64,000 bases of DNA. It comes from Macrostomum hystrix. Taxonomy: Eukaryota > Platyhelminthes > Macrostomidae. The stretch spans positions 12,680,501 to 12,744,500 of the forward strand of contig CATNEN010000039.1 of assembly GCA_950097015.1 (NCBI GenBank), in the 5' to 3' direction. Below the pieces are notes generated by a model. It ran no database searches and was not told where the DNA came from. It worked only from the letters and a program-made list of their open reading frames with translations. This document shows, in pieces, positions 43,939 through 54,535 of this stretch. The translations under genes were made by a program, and so were the position numbers. Every line of letters begins with the position of its first letter. Positions within the stretch are counted from its first letter, which is position 1.

Positions 43939-46803
43939 ATGGGTCAAAACCTGAATCCAAACCCAAATCAAAACTCAAACCCAAACTTCGCTTCGTGTCC
44001 AGGCAACAGTCTCAAAATTGTCCACCTAAACTGCAGAGGTTTCATGCCCAAAATCAGAGAAATTAAACAGTGGTTAGCTGAGGAAAAATTTGACATCGCA
44101 CTCTTCTCAGAGACCCTTCTAAAAAGCTCGCATGTAACCCAAATCCCAGGTTACTCCATCATCAGATTTGATCAACCCCACGCTAAAAGAGGTCTTCTCA
44201 TGGCACACTCTCCTCGAGTAAAAATTTTAAATGTCAAGTTTCTTTATCAAAACTCGCATGAAATAATATCTGGGCTTGTTGAATCATCTGATGATTCCTC
44301 ACCAGCTTTCAACATTCATCTGGTTTATCGATCACCTAAACCCGATCAGCTTGATATCTCCCTGCTCTCCAGCCTCATGTCAACAAGCAGACGCTCACTC
44401 CTTCTTGGAGACTTAAACGCGAGGCACCACTTCCTGGGTGGACAAAGCCAGATCAACCAAGCAGGCAAACAACTATATGAATGGCTGTCCGAAGACCCAG
44501 ACCCACCGATTGTGTTAAACACGCCAGGAGACTTTACCCGTATTGCCCACAAAAAGGGGACAGTCTCTCGAAATGTCCTAGACCTCGGACTCGCTACCAG
44601 CCCCATGCTAAATTCTGTTCGTGACTTCTATGTTGGGAAGGATCTGAACAGTGATCATCTTCCCATCATGACTATTCTTGATTCAAATAGTCGAGCTTGG
44701 ACCGGTCCAGAAAAAAGGAAAAACTTTGAAAAAACTGACTGGAACAAATTTCACCAGCATCTCTACAACTGTCTACAAACTTCTGTACAAAATAGCCTAT
44801 CATCAGAGGCTGAAATTGATGCAGAAGTTGAAATAATCACAAACGCAATAAACCAGGCAGTCCAAGAAACAGTGCCAGATGTCAAACCTCAGCAACCACT
44901 GCCACCATTTATTATAATAAAAATCAAAGAACGCCGAAGACTGCGTCGCCTGTTTCACACCACTAGATGTGATCAATACAGGAAGGATGCAAATAAATTA
45001 GCAAACGACATCAAACGCGACATTTCTGATTTCCAAAACAACAAATTCACAAAAATCTGCGACAACATTGTTGAAAAAAGCAAAACTCACAAAGTAAAAA
45101 ATTTCTGGCATGACGCCAAATCACTCATGGGAAAAAGAAAAGCCTCAAACATCCCCTCCCTGTCTGTGGGATCCCAATATGCCCACACAGATCAGGATAA
45201 GGCCGAGCTCCTGGCTGACACTCTTGATTCCAAGATGAAGCCTATTCCCTCCACAAACCCCAACATCACTGCACAGGTTACGCAAACTGCCAAACTTCCC
45301 CTTTTTCGGCCTATTCCGCCAAGCTCTTCCAAACCTAACGACATCCTCGAAGTTGAATTCACTGTCATGGACACTGTCTGGGAACTCGCACACCTCCGAG
45401 AAGATGGAGCGCCAGGTCTGGATAAAATCCCAAACTGTGTCCTCAAACATGGCCTAGAAGCCTTGGCCATAAACCGCATCACCTCTCTATTCAATGCATG
45501 CTTCCAACAAGGCATCTTCCCAACAGCATGGAAAAAAGCTGTTGTCACAATGATCCCAAAACCTGATAAGCCCCCTGAATTTCCAAACTCGTACAGACCG
45601 ATTAGCCTTACCTCCTGCCTTGGCAAGGTGTTTGAAAAATTACTTGCTAAAAGACTAACAAAATTCTTAGAAAAATTTCAAATACTTGGCGAAGACCAAT
45701 GTGCCTACAGAAGAGTGCACTCTACCTATGATAACCTCTGCAGAGTAGTTCAAGACGTGATGAACTGCAAATGCAAATCAAAAAGACTCATAGCAATTTT
45801 CTTAGACATTGAAGCTGCCTTTGACTCAGCCTGGCACGATATGATCAGACAAATGATGCTAAACATCAGGCTTCCAAATATGCTGACCCGAATTTTTTCA
45901 AACTACCTTGACAGTAGAGAAATTCAAGTCAGAGTAAATGGCAAACTCAGCAGAATTCGAAAAATCCAAGCAGGAGTGCCGCAGGGAGGTATCCTCAGTC
46001 CTCTTCTTTATCTGCTCTATGTTAGCACTATGCCAGCACCTCCACATCCAAACCTAAAAAGAAGCCAGTTTGCGGATGACATGGCAATCTGGGCTATTGC
46101 GGACACCTTTAATGGTATTAAACTTCTCATCCAACCTTACCTAGATAGGGTTGTCAACTGGTGTGGTGAACACGGAATTAAACTCAATGCATCCAAAAGC
46201 GCAGCCATCGCTTTCAATTACACTCCACCAAATCACGTAGATCTTAGACCTGCCTTAAAAGTGGGTAATATCCGCATTCCCTATAACACCACGATTCGCT
46301 TCTTAGGGATTATACTGGATCAAAAATTGAACCTAAATGCCCACATTGACAAAATGGTTGCAACCTGCAGAGCCATCATCATGTCTCTTCGCCGAATTTC
46401 CAAACTGACTAAATTGAGCAGTGTCAAACTCAAACTACTATATCGAGCATACGCCGAAAGTGCTCTTACCTATGGAGCACCCATCCTTAACATCATAACT
46501 CTGCGAAACCTTGAAAGGCTCCAGAAACTGCAAAACCTCGCCCTGAGAATCTGTTATGACGCACCCAGCTATACAAAAATCAGCTACTTGCATGACATGG
46601 CATGCATGCCCATGATTGCGGATCGAATCCGATCCCTTTCAGTTAGCTGGCTGGCCAAAGTCAAAAAAGCAAAACTCCACGGCTTTCATGTTCCCCCACT
46701 TCCCCCAAACACAAACAGACTTGTTCCAATGCCCATTCTAAATGTCCTAGAATCCGCACTGCAACGTCGCGTTGCAAATAGAGCACCACAAAACAGTTTG
46801 TGA
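43939..46803 (+). CDS. LINE ORF2: endonuclease-reverse transcriptase, copy 1
   Basis: 954 aa, the enzyme for target-primed reverse transcription. The N-terminal apurinic-type endonuclease (about 25-245) has N31 in LNCRG, E58 in SETL, Y130-R131, D158 and N160 in GDLNARH, D215 and S238-D239-H240, so the active site looks complete. The reverse transcriptase (about 490-795) has GAPGLDKIP, SYRPISLTS at 551-559, D623 in FLDIEAAFDSAW, GVPQGGILSPLLY at 679-691 and the catalytic F711-A-D-D714. The C-terminal 150 residues look like a Jockey-type connector, with no RNase H and no terminal CCHC visible. It starts 56 nt after the ORF1 stop in the same frame register plus two, so translation probably needs reinitiation or an internal start. 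Site preference for the SL exon presumably resides in the endonuclease (inference). Confidence 0.95.
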   Translation: MGQNLNPNPNQNSNPNFASCPGNSLKIVHLNCRGFMPKIREIKQWLAEEKFDIALFSETLLKSSHVTQIPGYSIIRFDQPHAKRGLLMAHSPRVKILNVKFLYQNSHEIISGLVESSDDSSPAFNIHLVYRSPKPDQLDISLLSSLMSTSRRSLLLGDLNARHHFLGGQSQINQAGKQLYEWLSEDPDPPIVLNTPGDFTRIAHKKGTVSRNVLDLGLATSPMLNSVRDFYVGKDLNSDHLPIMTILDSNSRAWTGPEKRKNFEKTDWNKFHQHLYNCLQTSVQNSLSSEAEIDAEVEIITNAINQAVQETVPDVKPQQPLPPFIIIKIKERRRLRRLFHTTRCDQYRKDANKLANDIKRDISDFQNNKFTKICDNIVEKSKTHKVKNFWHDAKSLMGKRKASNIPSLSVGSQYAHTDQDKAELLADTLDSKMKPIPSTNPNITAQVTQTAKLPLFRPIPPSSSKPNDILEVEFTVMDTVWELAHLREDGAPGLDKIPNCVLKHGLEALAINRITSLFNACFQQGIFPTAWKKAVVTMIPKPDKPPEFPNSYRPISLTSCLGKVFEKLLAKRLTKFLEKFQILGEDQCAYRRVHSTYDNLCRVVQDVMNCKCKSKRLIAIFLDIEAAFDSAWHDMIRQMMLNIRLPNMLTRIFSNYLDSREIQVRVNGKLSRIRKIQAGVPQGGILSPLLYLLYVSTMPAPPHPNLKRSQFADDMAIWAIADTFNGIKLLIQPYLDRVVNWCGEHGIKLNASKSAAIAFNYTPPNHVDLRPALKVGNIRIPYNTTIRFLGIILDQKLNLNAHIDKMVATCRAIIMSLRRISKLTKLSSVKLKLLYRAYAESALTYGAPILNIITLRNLERLQKLQNLALRICYDAPSYTKISYLHDMACMPMIADRIRSLSVSWLAKVKKAKLHGFHVPPLPPNTNRLVPMPILNVLESALQRRVANRAPQNSL

Positions 46804-48076
46804 TGCTAGGTTGCCATGGTTTCAATCCCACCAGTTATACCTTACCAAAAGTCCTGTTCCATACCAACTAACTAAATAGCCAGTTGGCTAAGATGCTTAT
46901 CCCCAACCTGAATGGTCCCAGCTTCTTACCCACTTAGCAAATTATCTGTTCTCCCATTTCTTTTGTCTCTTAAATGAACTATACTAAACGACCAAACCTC
47001 CAACAACTAGAATTTTACGAAAGCAATATACTATCTAATAAGCCTGAGTAGGTAGGGGCAGTAGAGCGCAGCCATACACACCGAAAGTCAATATTTGTTT
47101 CTAGTAAATTGTATTTCTTCTCTTCATAACAACGACTGTACTTATCTTTTAGCCATTTTTATGCATGCGCTTAAACTCGAGATTAAAACCACTGCGTTTT
47201 TTTTAAACTCACAACCTTGTTTTTATCACTAACCTGCCACAAAATATTTTTGCTGATTATTCCCCCACCCTGACTCGCGTCTGAAATCATCTAAATTCAA
47301 TAATCTTTCAAATGCTTTGTAACCTCAATACTCGTATTCTGAAATTCTAAACTTTTGTCTCAAACCCAAATATGCTAAATATTTCGTGCACTTTTACACC
47401 CATAACCAATAAACTCTCCAAATAATGTCAACTGTAACATTTATATAACGAATGTACATATTACTCTATCTAACCAATCATGTGAAATTGTACCTTTAAA
47501 AACGTGATAGACACGATACTGTTATACTCTCCACATTCTGCATGATTCAGCAATAAAAAACACACAGACAACAAGTCACCCACCTCAATGGCGCAACTAA
47601 ACATCTGCCACCTTATTACAATCATCTCAATGTAACCTTAGGCTCTCAATAACAACAACCACCCCAGTCCTAAACAGGAGGGCCCGCAAATCATAATATT
47701 GCACAGTAATCTTGGATGATCTCACCCAAACCACTCAAATTTAGACAAATATTCATTCCGATGATTCCGACTACTCACAGTAGCACGTTCCTCATTTCTT
47801 ATTTAGAAAAACAATAAAATCAAAACTCAAAATTCTGTATATAATAAAATTCTATGCCGCTCTGCGTTTTAAATCTCCCCATTTTATTCTGACCCTGTCT
47901 TTGTGGGGGCTTCTCCCGTTTTATTTCCCTTGCTTACTGTATGACAGATCGGCGCATATACTACTCGATTCTGCTTTATATTCGACATACAAATAATCAA
48001 ACAAAAATATAAATCGTCAGCAGTAGAGTGCTCCGGCACTGAGCTGCAGCCCTTTCGGCAATATCGTTTTACTACT
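46804..48076 (+). other. 3' UTR of LINE copy 1
   Basis: AT-rich, no reading frame of note. Near the end is a stem-loop, AGTGC-TCCG-GCACT (48027-48040), about 36 nt from the terminus, then TTTT and ACT repeats. Such a 3' hairpin is a candidate recognition site for the element's own reverse transcriptase. AATAAA strings occur near 47552 and 47812. Confidence 0.75.
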
Positions 48077-48171
48077 ACTGCGAAGACTCTCTTTTTTGCA
48101 TGGTAAGACACCGTGCGGATCCAATTGAGCGATCTGCTGTATTTTTGACAAGCCGCACCCAGACTGCGGCT
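48077..48171 (+). pseudogene. SL RNA gene split by LINE copy 1 (3' part)
   Basis: Starts with the duplicated target (to 48093) and continues through TTTTGCATG, the GTAAG donor, Sm site and 3' stem. It lacks the first 21-24 exon bases and the promoter. Confidence 0.9.
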
Positions 48172-48413
48172 GCCTAATAAAACTAATAAAATACAAAAGC
48201 TAGTGGTGCCTGCCGTAGAAAAGTACACAAATTTGCAAACTTGATAAAGCAATTCGCTGCATGATTACTCTTTCATTGGTTGCTTGCAATTCTTATAGTT
48301 GCCAATCAAAAATATATTGTTTTCAAAGATTGACTGATTGATTTGTCCAACCAATATTACAATATACTCGACTGAATTGAGTATATATGCCAGTTTGGCC
48401 GCTTCCAGCCAGT

Positions 48414-48531
48414 GGCAACGGCCATACCACGTTGAAAACACCGGTTCTCGTCCGATCACCGAAGTTAAGCAACGTTGGGTTTGGTTAGTACTTGGATGGG
48501 TGACCGCCTGGGAATACCAAATGCTGTTGTC
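48414..48531 (+). rRNA. 5S rRNA gene, copy 34
   Basis: Intact; long-type 3' flank. Its SL neighbour is the split gene downstream of LINE copy 1. Confidence 0.97.
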
Positions 48532-48982
48532 TTTTTTGCCTTTTCTACCATGCAATTAACTAAAACCACAGACAGCACAGGTCTGGCCTGGCCTAGCCGG
48601 GCCTCATTATTCAATTAAATAAATTGCGTCGGTTTTATTACAATTTACATTTTACACCAACTGCGAGACTGCATTATGCAATCATTCTCAATCTACATCT
48701 ATAGATGTAAAAAATGCACAACAGCATCGATTGATCGATACCTGAGCGAGCCAGCTTATACTAATTTGGTTGCAGTTTGATCTAAATTTCTCTGTTGATC
48801 TTGGCTTTTTCCAAACATATCGGCCTGCAAGTACAAAATTACTAGGTGCATAATTTTTGCCTGCTCTCCCCGGCATCGAGTACTTGCAGTAAGGTACCCT
48901 TGGCCGATACTAAAATGCCTTCGGGACGCCCTAGCTAAAACAATAGTTAATTGGCGAGGCGAAATTTGATTATCGAACCTTT

Positions 48983-49098
48983 GCCGAATTCAGTCGGTCT
49001 CTTACTGCGAAGACTCTCTTTTTTGCATGGTAAGACACCGTGCGGATCCAATTGAGCGATCTGCTGTATTTTTGACAAGCCGCACCCAGACTGCGGCT
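48983..49098 (+). ncRNA. SL RNA gene, copy 34
   Basis: Intact; GTACCC-type spacer. Confidence 0.86.
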
Positions 49099-49340
49099 GC
49101 CTAATAAAACTAATAAAATACAAAAGCTAGTGGTGCCTGCCGTAGAAAAGTACACAAATTTGCAAACTTGATAAAGCAATTCGCTGCATGATTACTCTTT
49201 CATTGGTTGCTTGCAATTCTTATAGTTGCCAATCAAAAATATATTGTTTTCAAAGATTGACTGATTGATTTGTCCAACCAATATTACAATATACTCGACT
49301 GAATTGAGTATATATGCCAGTTTGGCCGCTTCCAGCCAGT

Positions 49341-49458
49341 GGCAACGGCCATACCACGTTGAAAACACCGGTTCTCGTCCGATCACCGAAGTTAAGCAAC
49401 GTTGGGTTTGGTTAGTACTTGGATGGGTGACCGCCTGGGAATACCAAATGCTGTTGTC
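49341..49458 (+). rRNA. 5S rRNA gene, copy 35
   Basis: Intact; long-type 3' flank. Confidence 0.97.
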
Positions 49459-49909
49459 TTTTTTGCCTTTTCTACCATGCAATTAACTAAAACCACAGAC
49501 AGCACAGGTCTGGCCTGGCCTAGCCGGGCCTCATTATTCAATTAAATAAATTGCGTCGGTTTTATTACAATTTACATTTTACACCAACTGCGAGACTGCA
49601 TTATGCAATCATTCTCAATCTACATCTATAGATGTAAAAAATGCACAACAGCATCGATTGATCGATACCTGAGCGAGCCAGCTTATACTAATTTGGTTGC
49701 AGTTTGATCTAAATTTCTCTGTTGATCTTGGCTTTTTCCAAACATATCGGCCTGCAAGTACAAAATTACTAGGTGCATAATTTTTGCCTGCTCTCCCCGG
49801 CATCGAGTACTTGCAGTAAGGTAACCTTGGCCGATACTAAAATGCCTTCGGGACGCCCTAGCTAAAACAATAGTTAATTGGCGAGGCGAAATTTGATTAT
49901 CGAACCTTT

Positions 49910-50025
49910 GCCGAATTCAGTCGGTCTCTTACTGCGAAGACTCTCTTTTTTGCATGGTAAGACACCGTGCGGATCCAATTGAGCGATCTGCTGTATTTTT
50001 GACAAGCCGCACCCAGACTGCGGCT
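49910..50025 (+). ncRNA. SL RNA gene, copy 35
   Basis: Intact; GTAACC-type spacer. Confidence 0.86.
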
Positions 50026-50267
50026 GCCTAATAAAACTAATAAAATACAAAAGCTAGTGGTGCCTGCCGTAGAAAAGTACACAAATTTGCAAACTTGATA
50101 AAGCAATTCGCTGCATGATTACTCTTTCATTGGTTGCTTGCAATTCTTATAGTTGCCAATCAAAAATATATTGTTTTCAAAGATTGACTGATTGATTTGT
50201 CCAACCAATATTACAATATACTCGACTGAATTGAGTATATATGCCAGTTTGGCCGCTTCCAGCCAGT

Positions 50268-50385
50268 GGCAACGGCCATACCACGTTGAAAACACCGGTT
50301 CTCGTCCGATCACCGAAGTTAAGCAACGTTGGGTTTGGTTAGTACTTGGATGGGTGACCGCCTGGGAATACCAAATGCTGTTGTC
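50268..50385 (+). rRNA. 5S rRNA gene, copy 36
   Basis: Intact; long-type 3' flank. Confidence 0.97.
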
Positions 50386-50836
50386 TTTTTTGCCTTTTCT
50401 ACCATGCAATTAACTAAAACCACAGACAGCACAGGTCTGGCCTGGCCTAGCCGGGCCTCATTATTCAATTAAATAAATTGCGTCGGTTTTATTACAATTT
50501 ACATTTTACACCAACCGCGAGACTGCATTATGCAATCATTCTCAATCTACATCTATAGATGTAAAAAATGCACAACAGCATCGATTGATCGATACCTGAG
50601 CGAGCCAGCTTATACTAATTTGGTTGCAGTTTGATCTAAATTTCTCTGTTGATCTTGGCTTTTTCCAAACATATCGGCCTGCAAGTACAAAATTACTAGG
50701 TGCATAATTTTTGCATGCTCTCCCCGGCATCGAGTACTTGCAGTAAGGTACCCTTGGCCGATACTAAAATGCCTTCGGGACGCCCTAGCTAAAACAATAG
50801 TTAATTGGCGAGGCGAAATTTGATTATCGAACCTTT

Positions 50837-50952
50837 GCCGAATTCAGTCGGTCTCTTACTGCGAAGACTCCCTTTTTTGCATGGTAAGACACCGTGCGGA
50901 TCCGATTGAGCGATCTGCTGTATTTTTGACAAGCCGCACCCAGACTGCGGCT
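50837..50952 (+). ncRNA. SL RNA gene, copy 36 (exon variant)
   Basis: Exon nucleotide 35 is C (50871) instead of T, giving GACTCCCTT, and the intron-like part has A to G at 50904. It is the only exon substitution found in the window. Donor, Sm site and stem are intact. Spacer has ACCAACCGCG, TTGCATGC and GTACCC. Confidence 0.84.
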
Positions 50953-51194
50953 GCCTAATAAAACTAATAAAATACAAAAGCTAGTGGTGCCTGCCGTAGA
51001 AAAGTACACAAATTTGCAAACTTGATAAAGCAATTCGCTGCATGATTACTCTTTCATTGGTTGCTTGCAATTCTTATAGTTGCCAATCAAAAATATATTG
51101 TTTTCAAAGATTGACTGATTGATTTGTCCAACCAATATTACAATATACTCGACTGAATTGAGTATATATGCCAGTTTGGCCGCTTCCAGCCAGT

Positions 51195-51312
51195 GGCAAC
51201 GGCCATACCACGTTGAAAACACCGGTTCTCGTCCGATCACCGAAGTTAAGCAACGTTGGGTTTGGTTAGTACTTGGATGGGTGACCGCCTGGGAATACCA
51301 AATGCTGTTGTC
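51195..51312 (+). rRNA. 5S rRNA gene, copy 37
   Basis: Intact; long-type 3' flank. Confidence 0.97.
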
Positions 51313-51763
51313 TTTTTTGCCTTTTCTACCATGCAATTAACTAAAACCACAGACAGCACAGGTCTGGCCTGGCCTAGCCGGGCCTCATTATTCAATTAAA
51401 TAAATTGCGTCGGTTTTATTACAATTTACATTTTACACCAACTGCGAGACTGCATTATGCAATCATTCTCAATCTACATCTATAGATGTAAAAAATGCAC
51501 AACAGCATCGATTGATCGATACCTGAGCGAGCCAGCTTATACTAATTTGGTTGCAGTTTGATCTAAATTTCTCTGTTGATCTTGGCTTTTTCCAAACATA
51601 TCGGCCTGCAAGTACAAAATTACTAGGTGCATAATTTTTGCCTGCTCTCCCCGGCATCGAGTACTTGCAGTAAGGTAACCTTGGCCGATACTAAAATGCC
51701 TTCGGGACGCCCTAGCTAAAACAATAGTTAATTGGCGAGGCGAAATTTGATTATCGAACCTTT

Positions 51764-51801
51764 GCCGAATTCAGTCGGTCTCTTACTGCGAAGACTCTCT
51801 T
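51764..51801 (+). pseudogene. SL RNA gene split by LINE copy 2 (5' part)
   Basis: Exon nucleotides 1-38 with the upstream promoter region, broken at exactly the same base as at 41204. The spacer is GTAACC type, while that of the first split gene is GTACCC with TTGCATGC, so the two insertions are in different unit types. Confidence 0.9.
51772..51801 (+). repeat. Target-site duplication, left, LINE copy 2
   Basis: A 30-bp stretch (31 if the preceding T is counted), starting CAGTCGGTCTC and ending GACTCTCTT, repeated at 58677-58706. It is clearly longer than the duplication at copy 1. Confidence 0.9.
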
Positions 51802-52043
51802 CATTCTTATTCTCATTTACGCACGATCTCGAATTGCACTGTCGTAGCTGTGAATTCAATTAAATTATTTGTGTTATTGATTACTTGTTTTTACTCACCT
51901 GTCCGATTTCTGATTTTTTAAAGCCCAGTTTTCTCTGGCCCCATTGCACTGTACAATACACATTGCAAGTGGGCCCACCACCCTTTCCGCAGTCAGAGAC
52001 CGTCCCCCCCTGCCCAGTGCTAACTTTGTGAACTAGTTTATCT

Positions 52044-54479
52044 TTGTGCACAGCCCTCATAGTCACCAACCTACCTATCAAAGAATCTAAGAGTTCACCT
52101 ACTATGAAAGCTACTGGTAATTCGCCAACTTCCGAAAGTTCCTACGAGAAGTCACAGCGACGGTTGAAAACACCGACTGGGCTATCTGCCGACGAACGTG
52201 CTCGACCAACATCTCGCCCAGGTCTGCCACCATCAATCCGACGCACCAGCCGCCCGTCCAGGTCGCCGATCAAGAGGATCCAAGTCCTAGATCACCCAGC
52301 AGCAGCCTCCGGTGACTCCACTGACGCCACACCTGCAGGTCAAGAAGGTCAAAGGTTAGAAAAGCCAACATATACTGCCACACCTGACAATAGATTCGAC
52401 ATGCCTACTGAGGATGTTGATCTCGATGCCCAGCCGACAACACTGCCAAAGCCTGCCGTCGATATCGATGGCCAAGTCGTCCTGCCGCAACAGCCAGACA
52501 CCTCTGAAAGGGAGGAATTCGAACCCGAGTTAGATGCTCTACTAGCCTACCTACCTAACATGCTAAAGGACAAAGCTGACCAAATCTATCATCGCCTAAT
52601 GACTGACGTAGCCCCACTCGCCAAGCGCATTCATGCCAACCGATCCGTCTACTGGGTGGGCCCAGCCTACCGCTACAAAGGAGCCACTCTACCTGAGAAC
52701 AACAACTGGCATGGCCTAATCGCTGAAATTGGCGAATTTCTACATCAAAAAGCTGACCTTGGCCTACCTAAATTCAACAGCTGCATAGTCAACATCTACC
52801 ACGATGCCAAAGACTTCATCCCGTACCATGCAGATGACGAGCCAGAACTAGGCGAAGACCCCATTATCGCGACAGTCTCCTTTGGCGCTGTCCGAAATTT
52901 TCAGCTCAAATCTAAAGGCTCAAAAAGACTACTACTATCCCTGCCTACTCTACCGGGATCACTAATAACGATGGTGGGAGCCTGCCAACGCAAACTACTT
53001 CACCGCATCGAACAAGGCAAGCGATCTGATAATCAGGCTCGGATTTCACTTACCTACCGAGTCACTGGCTGCCTGAGTGATGTCGGAAGCGCTGGCCACA
53101 ACAACGGCAACGAGACGAGACCTAGCACGACAGCGGCACCGGCCCTGATGAGAGCGACGACATCGGCGGCGGCGGCGGCGGCGGCGTCAGCATCTGCAGC
53201 ATCATGGGGTCCTGTGACGGCAGCCTCCTACGCAAGCATAGCAGCAAAAAATCGGCCAAGAAGACCTCCAGCTCCTATCAAGCCAGTGGTCTTCGAGACC
53301 TGCCGTGAAGGAGCCGAGAATCATATCAGCTTCCTGGAATGGCTACGCGACAACTTTGGCGGTCTAGCCAGAGCCACCGACACCAAGCCGCTGACGCACT
53401 CATACGGCTATGTTGTGTTCCCAGCGACTGAAAAGGACCACAACATCTTCCTTCACGAGCCTCTACGCGTCACTGAATTCTTCGGTGAAGCGATTCTGAG
53501 ACGCCAAGCTCGAACACGACCACTCGATGATCGCCGACCAGCCGACTTCGGCAAAGACATCATCATCAGACGCCCTACGGCCAACTTCGTCATCACCAAT
53601 GTCCCATCATCCGTCACCGAAGCCCAGCTCCTCTGCCTGCTCAAAGACCAACTTGGGCTGAAGATCAAGTCCGTCAAACGGATCATCTCCAGAGCAACTG
53701 GGCAATCGACTACCATGTTCCGTGCCTTTGCAGAAAACCAGGAAACTGCAGAGTTCTGCATAAAAAACGGAATCGATGCTGACTTCTGCACCTTTCCATG
53801 CGAGGCCAGCAGATCCGAAGAGCCTGCCTTTGCAGTCCAATGCCGCAACTGCCAATCCTTCGGCCACAGGACTCAAGCGTGCAACCAAGCCAGGCGCTGC
53901 CGAATCTGCGGCCAAGACCATGAATGGGAAGACTGCACAGAACAGCTAGCCACCTGTGCCAACTGCGGAGGCAACCACAGGACCACATCGCGCTTCTGTC
54001 CACATGCAGCTGAACAGCATCGTGCCGCTACAGCCAAGGTTGCGCAAATTCGCCAACAGCAACAACCACAGCAAACTGCCACTGAGTCGGGAGCCGCTGC
54101 CGCCGCTGCCACCGCTGCCGCCGCTGCCGCCACCGACAACTCCACCAACGACGCCAATGACGAGCACTGGCTTCACCCCCCTCATCAGCCCAGAGCGATC
54201 CCAGCGGTCGTCGAATCGAGCGCCATGTTGGCTGCAACGCCGGCGACCTCTGTGGCATCGATCTGCGGAAAAGTGAGTGCAAATGTAAACGCGAACCCTG
54301 AAGCACTGTTAGGCAATCTACTGCCCCTACTTATCCGTGTATTAGTCCAAGTGCTAATGGCAGTCCTGGTCCGACCGGATGGGAGCGCACCCAGCGCGGA
54401 CTCGATCAGTCAAACGGTCGAAGAAACGCTGCGCAATGTGCTTCCCAGTCTGGGCGGTCTGGGGGCCAAAAGCACTTGA
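52044..54479 (+). CDS. LINE ORF1: AlkB-like dioxygenase plus zinc knuckles, copy 2
   Basis: Identical in protein sequence to the ORF1 at 41447-43882, including H262, D264, H320, R333 and R339 of the dioxygenase domain and the three zinc knuckles at 600-652. No frameshift or stop, so this copy is also potentially functional. The alternative start is the ATG at 52104. Confidence 0.92.
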   Translation: MCTALIVTNLPIKESKSSPTMKATGNSPTSESSYEKSQRRLKTPTGLSADERARPTSRPGLPPSIRRTSRPSRSPIKRIQVLDHPAAASGDSTDATPAGQEGQRLEKPTYTATPDNRFDMPTEDVDLDAQPTTLPKPAVDIDGQVVLPQQPDTSEREEFEPELDALLAYLPNMLKDKADQIYHRLMTDVAPLAKRIHANRSVYWVGPAYRYKGATLPENNNWHGLIAEIGEFLHQKADLGLPKFNSCIVNIYHDAKDFIPYHADDEPELGEDPIIATVSFGAVRNFQLKSKGSKRLLLSLPTLPGSLITMVGACQRKLLHRIEQGKRSDNQARISLTYRVTGCLSDVGSAGHNNGNETRPSTTAAPALMRATTSAAAAAAASASAASWGPVTAASYASIAAKNRPRRPPAPIKPVVFETCREGAENHISFLEWLRDNFGGLARATDTKPLTHSYGYVVFPATEKDHNIFLHEPLRVTEFFGEAILRRQARTRPLDDRRPADFGKDIIIRRPTANFVITNVPSSVTEAQLLCLLKDQLGLKIKSVKRIISRATGQSTTMFRAFAENQETAEFCIKNGIDADFCTFPCEASRSEEPAFAVQCRNCQSFGHRTQACNQARRCRICGQDHEWEDCTEQLATCANCGGNHRTTSRFCPHAAEQHRAATAKVAQIRQQQQPQQTATESGAAAAAATAAAAAATDNSTNDANDEHWLHPPHQPRAIPAVVESSAMLAATPATSVASICGKVSANVNANPEALLGNLLPLLIRVLVQVLMAVLVRPDGSAPSADSISQTVEETLRNVLPSLGGLGAKST

Positions 54480-54535
54480 GACTGTGAACAATTAGATTCA
54501 GTGATCAAAATTCAAATTCTAAACCTAGGACAAAT

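Larger units (their letters stand above)
41205..48076 (+). mobile_element. SL-exon-targeting non-LTR retrotransposon, copy 1
   Basis: Full-length LINE of about 6.87 kb: 5' UTR 242 nt, ORF1, 56-nt gap, ORF2, 3' UTR of about 1.27 kb, ending in ACT repeats instead of a poly(A) tail. It lies in the same direction as the SL gene, between exon nucleotides 38 and 39. The apurinic-type endonuclease, Jockey-like reverse transcriptase, zinc-knuckle ORF1 and lack of RNase H place it near the Jockey group. Both ORFs are intact, so it may be active. SL-gene insertions are known for CRE/SLACS/CZAR elements in trypanosomatids and NeSL in nematodes. As I recall, those use a restriction-like endonuclease instead of the apurinic type seen here. 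Confidence 0.93.
48077..51801 (+). repeat. SL RNA-5S rRNA tandem array, segment 3 (4 units with 5S)
   Basis: Short array stretch between the two LINE copies. It begins with the 3' remnant of one split SL gene and ends with the 5' remnant of another. It contains three intact SL genes and four intact 5S genes. Confidence 0.97.

Noticed and set aside
41205-48076. LTR retrotransposon or endogenous viral element interpretation because of the AlkB domain
   Set aside because: No long terminal repeats, protease, integrase or viral replicase; endonuclease-reverse transcriptase order and target duplications fit a non-LTR element.
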